From NCBI RefSeq assembly GCF_023015805.1, contig NZ_JALKBA010000001.1:248001-312000 (forward strand): DNA of 64,000 nucleotides. The letters are read 5' to 3'. Numbering within the stretch: position 1 is the first letter of the stretch; every line of letters begins with the position of its first letter. Under the pieces are notes generated by a model. It ran no database searches. It was not told the origin of the DNA and saw only the letters and a program-made list of their open reading frames with translations. This DNA comes from Cellulophaga sp. F20128 (GTDB lineage: Bacteria; Bacteroidota; Bacteroidia; Flavobacteriales; Flavobacteriaceae). Below are positions 9,872 to 18,852 of this stretch, one piece after another. The position numbers and the translations under genes were made by a program.

Positions 9872-9942
9872 AATTAATAAAATTCAATTTGCAAATATGT
9901 TTTGTTTATTTATTTCTAAGGTTATCTTAAGGTTAATTTTAA

Positions 9943-11145
9943 TTAAAAATGAACCTCGAGTTGCAAGCGATACATAAATCCGTTTGAACCCATTGTTTCT
10001 TCAAAGTAGGTAATATCGGTCTGCACTTTTAACTTATGGCCCACAATGTACTTAGAAAGACCTAAAGTATGTTGTTTTTCTCTGTTTTTTCCAATACTAT
10101 TATTTTCTAATTCTGCCATAGTATACCTTCCTGTTACCTCCCAATTGTTTTTAAAAAGATACCCCGACATTAAATTTAGACCATGTCCTTCTTGCACAAA
10201 GTCTCCAGTTAAAGAGCCATCGCCATTCTTTGCGATAGGATCTTTAGCATCCCTATGTGCATATTCACCCATAAAAGTAAAACCCTGGTATTTAAAGGTT
10301 GCATCTAAAAAAACAGTGCTAATATCTGTACTATAAAAGCCATCTGTAGTAAACATATAATTGCCTTGATTACTTCTAGTCTTTACCGCATCATTATTTA
10401 GGTCGTATGCTGCAGCTAGCATTAATTTGGGTGTTTTTTCTCTCTTTAGATCACTACCAACATATTCTCCAGAACTGGAAAATAAGCCAAAAGGCATCAG
10501 TTCTAATCTTCCGGTGTATTGATACCCTCCTAAATTTCCTCTGGTTACATTGCGACCTTCACCCTGTGCTATAGATAATTTTTCACGGACAAAAAACTTA
10601 TCGGAAATCCTAATCTTATGATGCAACTGCACCCCCATATCTCGATCTATGGTAAATTTACTGTTTAATAATGACCTATCTACCAATTGTAGATTCGCAG
10701 ATGACACGGTACGTTCTAAATTTCCAGGTAGTTTTGTTTGCCCCACCCATAATTCAAAATTTTCATAGAAATTCCACATAACTACTGCATCCAAAATGTA
10801 CCTTGGTGCATTATGTGTAAATTCTGAGGCTCCAGAAAGGTCTCTGTTAGACAAGCCCAGCTCTATTTTATATTTAAGTTTAGGAGAATATGCAAATCCT
10901 TTAAATTTTAAACGGGCCCTACGAACAGAAAAATTAGAACCTACAGAAGTTAAATTACCCAGCGTATTTTCTTCCCACTGCCCTGTACCTAAAATTTGCA
11001 TTCGTGCAGAAACATTCATGGTCCAGGTACTATCTTGACCTACAAGATTTAATATCCCTTTTCCAAATTTGGGGGCATTTGATTCTTGTCCGTAAGAAAA
11101 TAAAGAAGCGGATATTAATAGCCCTAGAGCTATAACCTTTTTCAT
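9943..11145 (-). CDS. OprP/OprO-like phosphate-selective porin
   Basis: A 400-residue outer-membrane beta-barrel protein. The signal peptide ends at about residue 19 (LFSYG-QE). Alternating hydrophobic strands, the NFSVRRARLKFKGF segment and a C-terminal strand ending in a hydrophobic residue (LQLEVHF) fit the phosphate-selective porin O and P family. Its place directly upstream of the PiT transporter supports a role in phosphate entry across the outer membrane. A weak -7-like element (GTTCTTTG) lies just before the start. A terminator-like hairpin sits further upstream in the leader region. Confidence 0.88.
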   Translation of the reverse strand: MKKVIALGLLISASLFSYGQESNAPKFGKGILNLVGQDSTWTMNVSARMQILGTGQWEENTLGNLTSVGSNFSVRRARLKFKGFAYSPKLKYKIELGLSNRDLSGASEFTHNAPRYILDAVVMWNFYENFELWVGQTKLPGNLERTVSSANLQLVDRSLLNSKFTIDRDMGVQLHHKIRISDKFFVREKLSIAQGEGRNVTRGNLGGYQYTGRLELMPFGLFSSSGEYVGSDLKREKTPKLMLAAAYDLNNDAVKTRSNQGNYMFTTDGFYSTDISTVFLDATFKYQGFTFMGEYAHRDAKDPIAKNGDGSLTGDFVQEGHGLNLMSGYLFKNNWEVTGRYTMAELENNSIGKNREKQHTLGLSKYIVGHKLKVQTDITYFEETMGSNGFMYRLQLEVHF

Positions 11146-11496
11146 AGTATTGATTTTTGTCGCTGCAAAGAACCAATATCAATGTTAATTTAATGTTTAG
11201 TCTATATTAACTTTTAAATAAATAAAAATAATGCTGCCTCTTTGCAAGAGGCAGCATTTGGAAACATTCTAGAAGATGAAGTCGACAAAAACCAATATCT
11301 AATGCATGTAATCCGTTATAGGCGAAGTAAGCGCTTTCAATTAAAACATATGTAACCCTAAGATTAAGTAATCATTAAGAATATCACTTGACACCTTCTA
11401 CTTTTTTATGTTGTTCAATTTATTTCTGTTTTTAACCCCAAATCTTCCAGTATTAAAAAAGTGATTTGAGTATCTTGCACCTATAAATTTTCTACC
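11146..11496. other. Divergent intergenic region between porin and dgt
   Basis: No protein gene is seen. It holds the porin promoter region at the left, a 12-bp perfect hairpin oriented as a minus-strand terminator, and at the right TATCTTGCAC, a near match to the -7 element, about 25 bases before dgt. The stretch between the hairpin and the dgt promoter could be a leader or small RNA transcribed leftwards. Confidence 0.6.
11231..11257 (-). terminator. Terminator-like hairpin in the porin upstream region
   Basis: A perfect 12-bp inverted repeat (ATGCTGCCTCTT and its complement) with a three-base loop. On the minus strand it is followed by a T-rich tail (ATTTTTATTTATTT). No minus-strand protein gene lies immediately upstream, so it may end a small RNA or act as an attenuator for the porin and PiT operon. 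Confidence 0.6.
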
Positions 11497-12840
11497 ATGA
11501 ATTGGGAACAATTATTATCCTTAAAGCGCTTTGGCGACACCAATAAAAGATTACGTAAAGAACAAGACGAAACTCGTCTTGGATTTGAGGTCGATTACGA
11601 CCGTGTTATATTTTCATCTGCTTTTAGGAGTTTGCAAGACAAGACCCAAGTAATACCCTTGTCTAAAACCGATTTTGTTCACACCAGACTTACACATAGT
11701 TTGGAGGTTTCTGTTGTTGGAAGAAGTTTAGGCAGAATTGTTGGAAAACAAATACTAGAAAAACACCCACATCTTAAAGAAATGCACGGCTACCACTACA
11801 ATGATTTTGGTGCCATTGTTGCCGTTGCTTCTTTAGCACATGATATTGGAAATCCGCCTTTTGGGCATAGTGGAGAAAAAGCGATTGGAGAATATTTTAA
11901 GACCGGAAATGGCAAAAAATACCAGACTGTATTAAACGAAAAAGAATACCAAGACATTATAGATTTTGAAGGTAATGCCAACGGATTTAAATTATTGACA
12001 GAATCCAGAATAGGAGCTGAAGGCGGATTGCGGTTAAGCTATGCCACCCTAGGGACATTCATGAAATATCCAAAAGAGTCTTTACCAAAGAAACCTACCA
12101 AGCATATTGCAGATAAGAAGTTTGGGTTTTTTCAACCTGAAAAACAATTCTTTACCGAAGTTGCCGAAGAACTAGGCTTACTACAAACACGTAAGGGTAA
12201 AGACATTTCATTTTCGCGCCATCCATTAACCTATTTGGTTGAAGCGGCCGATGATATTTGCTATACCATTATCGATTTTGAAGACGGTATAAATCTTGGC
12301 TTAATCTCTGAAGATTACGCTTTAGAGTACTTAATTAAACTGGTAAAAGATAAGATAAACACCAAAAAGTACAACCAAATGGTTTACATGCAAGACCGCT
12401 TAAGTTATTTAAGAGCGCTTGCTATAAACACCTTAATTACAGATGCTGTGGATGTATTTATTGAAAACGAAGAACGTATCCTAGCCGGTTCATTTGATGT
12501 TGCTTTGTTAGACAAGAGCAACTATAAAGCTCAAATTGAAGATATTATATCCTTAAGTATTACTAAGGTTTATCAATCACAAGAAGTCATTGATAAAGAA
12601 ATAGCGGGTTATAAAATCATTTCCGATATTTTAGATGTATACACTACAGCACTTGTAAAAACAGCTGAAGGCAAGGCTTCTAATTACGACAAATTACTCC
12701 TGAGTACTTTGCCGGAATATTATCAAAAAACAGATGTCTCTTTATATACTATTTTATTAAACACCTGTTGCTATGTGGCGAGTTTATCGGACAGTTCTGC
12801 TGTGCACATCCACAATAAAATCATGGGAAAACAACTTTAA
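11497..12840 (+). CDS. dgt: Deoxyguanosinetriphosphate triphosphohydrolase
   Basis: A dGTPase that splits dGTP into deoxyguanosine and triphosphate, helping to control the dNTP pool. It belongs to the HD superfamily: the first His lies in THSLEVS and the HD pair in SLAHDIGNPPFGHSGE, a hallmark of dGTPases. The later VEAADDICYTIIDFEDG carries the final Asp. At 447 residues it has the usual length of the bacterial short-type enzyme. Its stop overlaps the stop of the convergent DUF3078 gene by four bases, so no terminator fits between them. Confidence 0.93.
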   Translation: MNWEQLLSLKRFGDTNKRLRKEQDETRLGFEVDYDRVIFSSAFRSLQDKTQVIPLSKTDFVHTRLTHSLEVSVVGRSLGRIVGKQILEKHPHLKEMHGYHYNDFGAIVAVASLAHDIGNPPFGHSGEKAIGEYFKTGNGKKYQTVLNEKEYQDIIDFEGNANGFKLLTESRIGAEGGLRLSYATLGTFMKYPKESLPKKPTKHIADKKFGFFQPEKQFFTEVAEELGLLQTRKGKDISFSRHPLTYLVEAADDICYTIIDFEDGINLGLISEDYALEYLIKLVKDKINTKKYNQMVYMQDRLSYLRALAINTLITDAVDVFIENEERILAGSFDVALLDKSNYKAQIEDIISLSITKVYQSQEVIDKEIAGYKIISDILDVYTTALVKTAEGKASNYDKLLLSTLPEYYQKTDVSLYTILLNTCCYVASLSDSSAVHIHNKIMGKQL

Positions 12841-13943
12841 AAATCATAGGAGAGACCTACACCTAATAATTGCTTGAACTGTGTTTTGGGTCTTCCAGGT
12901 GTCGTAACAATTCCACCTGTTTTAATTTCATCAAACAATATATCATCATCATAAATAACGTTGGTACCTATGGTTGCTTTTACAAATTGATTGACCTTCA
13001 TACCAATCTTCAGTTCCCAATCGATATCGATATTGCCAAAACTATTTAGATAGTCTGTGTATAAAGTAAGGTCATGGTCTAAGGTTATATTTTCAAAAAG
13101 GTTAGTTTTCCATGTATTGGTTACCAGAAACCCAAACTCCATTAATGTTTTTTCTCCTTTTGTGATAACAATGCCTTCTGCATCCTTAATTGCTTTTTTA
13201 ACACCAAAAGCTCCAGCATTTGCCAAATCATCGTCTAAAACAAACGTAGCCTTTTGGGTTATGGGAGAAATATACAAGTTAAGCTTTTTACCTTCAGGAA
13301 TGTATGAGGTACCTGCCCCTAAAAACAAATACCCAGGTGCCATAAATTTCGATATTTTTTTATCCCTATTTGGGTATTTGTATCCATTAGCAAATTGGGT
13401 ATTAAAATTGGCTTTCACCGAATAATACCAATTGCTAATAGTGTCTCTTCTATATGCAAATGTAGAGCTAAACTTTATAGCGTCATCTGCCTTTCTCAGC
13501 TTTTCACCCTCCTGGGAGCTTAACCCATAACGGAGATCTAACCGATTGTTCCATTGCACATATCTAAATTTATAATTCCGCTCAAAACGAACATCCCCAA
13601 GTGCCGTAACCGCATTGTTTCCCCCAGCTCTCCAGTTGATGAAAGCTACTTCGTTTAAGGCAATACCTAGTTTATTTGTGGTATCCCAAAAAGAAGGAAT
13701 TCTAAACCATTTAAACTTTTCTGTTTTTGCCTTTGTTTTATTGAAAGATATCCGAGGATTAGCAAGGACAACACCCCTTGGTATTTGTTTTATTTTTTCT
13801 TGAGTTGTTCTAACTACAATAGTACCTACGATAGTAGTATCTACAACAACAGAATCAACTACTATGGGATTGCTTGGCACCTGCCCTATGACTACATTAT
13901 AATTAAGAACAACCAAAGCACAAACAATAATCTTTTTCAACAT
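12837..13943 (-). CDS. DUF3078 family protein, exported
   Basis: A 368-residue exported protein of the DUF3078 family, found mainly in Bacteroidota and of unknown function. The signal peptide ends near residue 20 (VVIG-QV). A valine- and threonine-rich segment follows, then a domain rich in aromatic beta-strands (WNNRLDLRYGLSSQEGEK) ending in LGVGLSYDF, which looks like an outer-membrane beta-barrel. Its start overlaps the 3' end of dxs by seven bases, so the two are translated from one message. Confidence 0.88.
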   Translation of the reverse strand: MLKKIIVCALVVLNYNVVIGQVPSNPIVVDSVVVDTTIVGTIVVRTTQEKIKQIPRGVVLANPRISFNKTKAKTEKFKWFRIPSFWDTTNKLGIALNEVAFINWRAGGNNAVTALGDVRFERNYKFRYVQWNNRLDLRYGLSSQEGEKLRKADDAIKFSSTFAYRRDTISNWYYSVKANFNTQFANGYKYPNRDKKISKFMAPGYLFLGAGTSYIPEGKKLNLYISPITQKATFVLDDDLANAGAFGVKKAIKDAEGIVITKGEKTLMEFGFLVTNTWKTNLFENITLDHDLTLYTDYLNSFGNIDIDWELKIGMKVNQFVKATIGTNVIYDDDILFDEIKTGGIVTTPGRPKTQFKQLLGVGLSYDF

Positions 13944-15715
13944 TTCTTTTTTATATTAAGCAGGGATTCCATGTGCTTTTTAAACACATTGGCTCCTATA
14001 TTATTTAAATTTTGTAATTCTTCAACACTTCCGTGTTGGACAAACACATCATCTATTCCAAGCACATCTATTTTTTTGTAACTATCATTTTCATTTGCAA
14101 ATTCTAACACAGCACTACCAAATCCTCCAATTTTACAACCGTCCTCGATTGTAACAATTCGGGTGTATTCTTTAAAAATAAATGCCAATTTCTCGCGATC
14201 TAAAGGCTTAATAAATCGCATATTAAAATGCCCAATGGCGTCTGAATTTATCTCCTCTAAAACGCTCGTTACCATATTGCCTATATGACCAACAGACAAC
14301 ACAGCAATTTTTGTGCCTTTTTTTAACTCCTGAGCGCTCCCAATGGCAATTTTCTGAAAAGGCATCTTCCAATTTGAAGTAACCCCCCTTCCTCTTGGAT
14401 AACGAATAGCAATAGGGTGCGGCAAACCCAATTGGGCGGTGTACATGATATTCCGAAGCTCTATCTCATTCATTGGAGCAAAAATAATTAGATTAGGAAT
14501 ACAGCGCAAGTAAGCCAAATCGTATACCCCGTGATGTGTTGCACCATCTTCTCCCACCAATCCTGCCCGATCTAAACAAAAAATAACTGGTAAATTTTGC
14601 AAAGCCACATCGTGAATGACCTGATCATAAGCACGCTGTAAAAATGTAGAATAAATGTTGCAAAATGGCACCAACCCTTCCGCTACCATACCCGCAGCCA
14701 TTGTAACTGCATGTTGCTCCGCAATGCCTACATCAAAGGCTCGATCAGGCAGTTCTTCCATCATTATTTTTAAAGAACTCCCTGTAGGCATAGCTGGGGT
14801 AATACCGACAATATTTTTATTTTGTTTTGCTAACTCTACAATTGTATACCCAAAAACATCTTGATATTTTGGTATCCCATTTTCATTTGTTTTGGGCAGC
14901 AAATCTCCAGTAATCTTGTTAAATTTCCCGGGAGCATGGTAGGTTACCTGATTTTCCTCAGCCTGTTTTAACCCCTTGCCCTTGGTAGTAATTATATGCA
15001 AAAACTTTGGACCGGGAACCGATTTTAATCGTTCTAGCTCTACTATCAAACTTTCTATATCATGACCATCGATAGGCCCCGAATATTCAAAATTTAAGGC
15101 TTCAAATATATTGTCTTGCTTGGCCTTGCCTTTTTTAACATTGGTTAGATATAACTTTAAGGCCCCTACACTAGGGTCTATTCCAATGGCATTATCATTT
15201 AAAATGATTAAAACATTGGCATCTGTTACACCAGCATGGTTTAAACCTTCAAAAGCCATCCCGCTGGCAATAGAAGCATCACCAATAACCGCAATATGTT
15301 GTTTTGTAATGTCTCCTTTAATTTTAGAAGCGATTGCCATTCCTAAAATAGCAGAAATAGAAGTAGAACTATGGCCGGTGCCAAAATCATCATATACACT
15401 TTCACTTCGTTTTGGAAACCCACTTATTCCATTAAATCTTCTATTGGTTTCAAAAATAGTTTTCCTCCCCGTTAAAATTTTATGCCCATAGGCTTGGTGA
15501 CCTACATCCCAAATTAACTTATCTACAGGGGTGTTAAAAATGTAATGCAAGGCAATGGTAAGTTCTACCACACCCAAACTGGCTCCTAAATGTCCTTCCT
15601 TCACAGAAACTATGTCTATAATAAAATTACGAAGCTCCTGTGCAAGGGCAGGCAAATCTTCTTTGCTGAGCCTACGCAAATCTGCAGGGGTTGTGATGTG
15701 GTCTAAATGTGCCAT
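13937..15715 (-). CDS. dxs: 1-deoxy-D-xylulose-5-phosphate synthase
   Basis: This thiamine-diphosphate enzyme joins pyruvate and glyceraldehyde 3-phosphate, the first step of the non-mevalonate isoprenoid pathway; the product also feeds thiamine and pyridoxal synthesis. Visible motifs are WDVGHQAYGHKILTGR near the N-terminus, GDASIASGMAFEGLNHAG (the Gly-Asp thiamine diphosphate and Mg site, with Ala and Ser where GDGA is common), and EQHAVTMAAG with the catalytic Glu. At 592 residues it is close to other flavobacterial forms. A perfect -7 element lies eight bases before the start, giving a very short leader. Confidence 0.97.
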   Translation of the reverse strand: MAHLDHITTPADLRRLSKEDLPALAQELRNFIIDIVSVKEGHLGASLGVVELTIALHYIFNTPVDKLIWDVGHQAYGHKILTGRKTIFETNRRFNGISGFPKRSESVYDDFGTGHSSTSISAILGMAIASKIKGDITKQHIAVIGDASIASGMAFEGLNHAGVTDANVLIILNDNAIGIDPSVGALKLYLTNVKKGKAKQDNIFEALNFEYSGPIDGHDIESLIVELERLKSVPGPKFLHIITTKGKGLKQAEENQVTYHAPGKFNKITGDLLPKTNENGIPKYQDVFGYTIVELAKQNKNIVGITPAMPTGSSLKIMMEELPDRAFDVGIAEQHAVTMAAGMVAEGLVPFCNIYSTFLQRAYDQVIHDVALQNLPVIFCLDRAGLVGEDGATHHGVYDLAYLRCIPNLIIFAPMNEIELRNIMYTAQLGLPHPIAIRYPRGRGVTSNWKMPFQKIAIGSAQELKKGTKIAVLSVGHIGNMVTSVLEEINSDAIGHFNMRFIKPLDREKLAFIFKEYTRIVTIEDGCKIGGFGSAVLEFANENDSYKKIDVLGIDDVFVQHGSVEELQNLNNIGANVFKKHMESLLNIKKKC

Positions 15716-15723
15716 TTATGGTG

Positions 15724-15731
15724 CAAATTTA
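15724..15731 (-). promoter_or_regulatory. -7 element of dxs (TAAATTTG)
   Basis: A perfect TAnnTTTG match reading leftwards, followed by CACC and the dxs ATG a few bases later. The -33 element is not clear. The predicted transcript has almost no 5' leader. Confidence 0.6.
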
Positions 15732-15876
15732 ATAGGTATTTGCAAAGGAAATAAAGAATTTATGAAATAGTTATTGCAAGCAATAAATATAGTGTCTTTA
15801 CCCCATACGATACCACACGATTTCACATAAAATTAGGTTTATCAGATTACGATGATAAAACCAGAAAGTATTTTTA

Positions 15877-15884
15877 TATTTTTG
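15877..15884 (+). promoter_or_regulatory. -7 element of tadA (TATTTTTG)
   Basis: A perfect TAnnTTTG match with only four bases between it and the tadA ATG. If it is used, the message would be leaderless or nearly so. No strong -33 element is seen. Confidence 0.45.
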
Positions 15885-15888
15885 ACCT

Positions 15889-16338
15889 ATGCTAAAACCT
15901 TTTGACGACAATTATTTTATGAAAAAAGCCCTGGAAGAGGCCGAAATCGCTTTTACCAAAGGAGAAGTACCGGTGGGAGCTGTGATCGTAATTAACGACA
16001 GAATCATTGCTAGGACTCACAATTTAACCGAGCGATTAAATGACGTGACTGCGCATGCAGAAATGCAAGCCATTACATCTGCCGCAAACTTTTTAGGTGG
16101 CAAATATTTAGACAATTGCACCCTTTATGTAACCTTAGAGCCATGCCAAATGTGTGCTGGAGCTTTGTATTGGAGTCAGATTTCTAAGATTGTTTATGCT
16201 GCCAAAGACCACAAAAGAGGCTGTGGTGTTATGGAGACCAAACTACATCCAAAAACAGCAATTATTGGTGGTCTAATGGAAAACGAAGCCGCCGAACTAC
16301 TAAAACGATTTTTTATTCAAAAAAGAAATTTAAACTAA
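15889..16338 (+). CDS. tadA: tRNA-specific adenosine deaminase
   Basis: A zinc enzyme of the cytidine deaminase fold that converts the wobble adenosine of tRNA-Arg(ACG) to inosine. The zinc site is complete: HAEMQ supplies a His ligand and the proton-shuttling Glu, and EPCQMCAGA supplies two Cys ligands. The 149-residue length is normal. It lies divergent to dxs. The alternative assignment, a general nucleoside deaminase, is less likely because the N-terminal MKKALEEAEIAFTKGEVPVGAV is typical of TadA. Confidence 0.93.
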   Translation: MLKPFDDNYFMKKALEEAEIAFTKGEVPVGAVIVINDRIIARTHNLTERLNDVTAHAEMQAITSAANFLGGKYLDNCTLYVTLEPCQMCAGALYWSQISKIVYAAKDHKRGCGVMETKLHPKTAIIGGLMENEAAELLKRFFIQKRNLN

Positions 16339-16436
16339 CTATTTGTAAATCAGATTGTTGGCCATACCCGTAATCAAAGAGAACAATGTACTTGCCAATG
16401 CTTCTGAAGTCATTTGAACTTACAGTCAATAACACC

Positions 16437-16475
16437 AAAAAAAAAAAAAATCGCTTGAAAATTGCTTTTCAAACG
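16437..16475 (-). terminator. Rho-independent terminator of the cold-shock gene
   Basis: A ten-base stem with one mismatch (CGCTTGAAAA with TTTTCAAACG) and a four-base loop. On the minus strand it is followed by a run of 14 T. It sits just downstream of the cold-shock gene. Confidence 0.85.
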
Positions 16476-16506
16476 ACCTCTAATGCTTTCAAAATAAACA
16501 CATCAT

Positions 16507-16698
16507 TTAGATCACTTGCACTTGGCCAGCAACCACACCTTTTCTTCCTTCCTCTTCAACGTATTCTACTTTGTCTCCTTCGTTTAACTCCGTTCCGTTC
16601 AATGCTGTAGCATGAACAAAAATGTCTTTTCCTGTTTCGTCGTTCGTAATAAACCCATAACCTTTAGATTCATTATAAAATTTTACTGTTCCGGTCAT
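16507..16698 (-). CDS. Cold-shock domain protein
   Basis: A 63-residue single cold-shock domain, an OB fold that binds single-stranded RNA and DNA and can loosen RNA secondary structure. The RNP1 motif is represented by KGYGFIT and RNP2 by DIFVHAT. The length is slightly below E. coli CspA (70). It is a single gene with its own terminator. Whether it is cold-induced or constitutive cannot be told from the sequence. Confidence 0.95.
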   Translation of the reverse strand: MTGTVKFYNESKGYGFITNDETGKDIFVHATALNGTELNEGDKVEYVEEEGRKGVVAGQVQVI

Positions 16699-16785
16699 TC
16701 GAATAATATTAAAAATAAATAATACTCAAATATAATATTTTTTGATTAGAGGAATGTAAATTGAACTAAAAAAATCCGGGCAACA

Positions 16786-17037
16786 TTATTGATCCTCAGT
16801 ACTTTCAGTACTTTTCCCTTGCATTTTTTTAATATTTTCTTCGTTCAACATATAATTTTTCATCTTCTTGCCTTTACTTACTTTTATTAAAAAAATTGGC
16901 ATCGCAATAAAAAAGATCCCCACAGTTCCCAGACCAATATACTTATGCGCCAAGGGTTCGTTATCTGCCATGATTACAAATCCATAAATAATTAAAGCGG
17001 TAGCTACCAGTGCTACAATTCCACTACTATATTTCAT
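16786..17037 (-). CDS. Small two-helix membrane protein upstream of the cold-shock gene
   Basis: An 83-residue protein with two transmembrane helices (about residues 5-24 and 33-52), followed by a basic and then acidic C-terminal tail (KKMKNYMLNEENIKKMQGK). I do not recognise a named family. It starts seven bases after the stop of the ClC transporter gene on the same strand, so it is probably the last gene of an aspS-ClC transcript. It may be an accessory subunit, but nothing in the sequence proves it. Confidence 0.75.
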   Translation of the reverse strand: MKYSSGIVALVATALIIYGFVIMADNEPLAHKYIGLGTVGIFFIAMPIFLIKVSKGKKMKNYMLNEENIKKMQGKSTESTEDQ

Positions 17038-17044
17038 CTGTTAT

Positions 17045-18832
17045 TTATTTTGTAAAATCTATTAATTTACGTCTGTATGCGGTTAATAATTTAGATTTAG
17101 ACACAAATCCGATATACTTACCTTCCTTGACAATTGGTAAATTCCACGCACCAGAAAGCTGAAATTTATTCATTACAGCCTGAACATTATCCTTTTCATA
17201 AACAATTACATCTGGCACAGTTCGCATAAAATCTGCTACTTCTAAAGTTTGGTAAAGCTCTTGTTTAAACATCACATCTCTTATATCATCTAAAAGTAAA
17301 ATCCCTACTAAAACTTGACCTTTTTTATCTAAAACCGGAAAAATATTTCGATTAGACTTTACAACGGCACTATGTACCACATCCCCTAATGTCATTTTTT
17401 TCTTTAACGGAATAAAATTAGTCTCAATTACGGAATCTAAATCCATCAGCGTAAGTACTGCGTGATCTTTATCATGCGTTAGCAATTCTCCTTTACGACC
17501 TAGCTCCATCGTATATACAGAGTGTGGATAAAAATATTTAGTAATACCAAAAGATAATGTTGCGGTTATCATAAGTGGAACGAAAAGCTCGTAACCACCT
17601 GTAACTTCTGCTATAAGAAATATAGCAGTAAGTGGTGCATGTAACACTCCAGCCATTAAACCTGCCATACCTATTAAGGTAAAATTACTCTCTGAAACTG
17701 GATCTTGCACCAAGCCACTGTTATTAATTATTTTAGCAAAACAATTACCCATTATACTCCCCATAAATAAAGTTGGCGCAAAAATACCACCAACACCACC
17801 AGCTCCAAAGGTTAAAGCACCTGCAATGACCTTAAAAAAGACCAATCCGCCTAGTAGCGAAATAACTACCCATACATTATCTAAGTTCAAATGCAGCGAA
17901 TTATTTACTAGTGCTTTTTCCGGATGTCCAGCTATAAGATGGTTAATAACATCAAAACCTTCTCCATAAAGCGGCGGTATAAAATACACTAAAACACCTA
18001 TAGAAACACCTCCTATAAGAACGCGCTTTAGCGGTGATTTAATCCTATCAAAAAATTGTTGAATACGATCATAAACTTCTGTATAATACATTGATACTAA
18101 TGCAGAAACGACTCCCAAAGCCATATAAAAAGGCACATCAGAAATAATAAACTTGTCTTCTATTTTAAACGGAAGCAACACATCATCACCGAAGAAAAAA
18201 TAAGAGGTAATAATTGCCGATAAAGAGGCCAACAGTAATGGCAACATTGAGGCAATAGTAAGGTCTAGACTAAAAACTTCTATAGCAAAAATTATGGCAG
18301 CTATAGGTGCTTTAAAAATTGAAGAAAGCGCCCCAGCCGCCGCACAACTGATTAATAAATTACGCGTAGTTTGGTCTAAATGAAAAAACCGAGATATGTT
18401 TGAACTTATGGCTGCTCCGGTTGCCACAGTTGGCCCCTCTAACCCAACAGAACCCCCAAAGCCAACAGTAATAGGAGCCGTAATTAATGACCCAAACATT
18501 TGGTATCTTTTCATAAACCCTTTACGCTTAGCAATAGCATATAAGGTAGATGGTATTCCGTGACTTACCTTGTTTCTAATAATATACTTTACACAAAGGT
18601 AAACCAAGAAAAACCCCACTATGGGCGATAAAAAATAAAACGCATGATGGTAATTTGCCACCAATTTACCTTCTAATGCATGTTGAATAAAATGCGTAGC
18701 GTTTTTTAGCAATACAGCACCAATACCAGATGTTATCCCTACAATTACACTAAGAATATAAATAAATTGCCTATTTGTAATGTGCTTTGCTCTCCAAACT
18801 AAAATTCGTTTAAGCAATTTTCTATTAGACAT
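17045..18832 (-). CDS. ClC family chloride transporter with CBS domains
   Basis: An inner-membrane ClC protein, either a Cl-/H+ antiporter or a channel. The anion-path motifs are visible: GSVGLEGP, where the gating Glu is kept but Leu replaces the usual Lys or Arg before it, and GGVGGIFAPTLFMG (GxFxP). About ten to twelve hydrophobic segments span roughly residues 20-430. The C-terminal 140 residues are a pair of CBS domains, which often bind adenosine nucleotides and regulate the pore. It follows aspS by 20 bases and is likely co-transcribed. Confidence 0.93.
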   Translation of the reverse strand: MSNRKLLKRILVWRAKHITNRQFIYILSVIVGITSGIGAVLLKNATHFIQHALEGKLVANYHHAFYFLSPIVGFFLVYLCVKYIIRNKVSHGIPSTLYAIAKRKGFMKRYQMFGSLITAPITVGFGGSVGLEGPTVATGAAISSNISRFFHLDQTTRNLLISCAAAGALSSIFKAPIAAIIFAIEVFSLDLTIASMLPLLLASLSAIITSYFFFGDDVLLPFKIEDKFIISDVPFYMALGVVSALVSMYYTEVYDRIQQFFDRIKSPLKRVLIGGVSIGVLVYFIPPLYGEGFDVINHLIAGHPEKALVNNSLHLNLDNVWVVISLLGGLVFFKVIAGALTFGAGGVGGIFAPTLFMGSIMGNCFAKIINNSGLVQDPVSESNFTLIGMAGLMAGVLHAPLTAIFLIAEVTGGYELFVPLMITATLSFGITKYFYPHSVYTMELGRKGELLTHDKDHAVLTLMDLDSVIETNFIPLKKKMTLGDVVHSAVVKSNRNIFPVLDKKGQVLVGILLLDDIRDVMFKQELYQTLEVADFMRTVPDVIVYEKDNVQAVMNKFQLSGAWNLPIVKEGKYIGFVSKSKLLTAYRRKLIDFTK

Positions 18833-18852
18833 TAGCTGGCGTTTAAATATTT

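Noticed and set aside
16437-16450. A run of 14 A as a possible phase-variable tract
   Set aside because: It is the T tail of the cold-shock gene terminator and lies outside any coding region or promoter.
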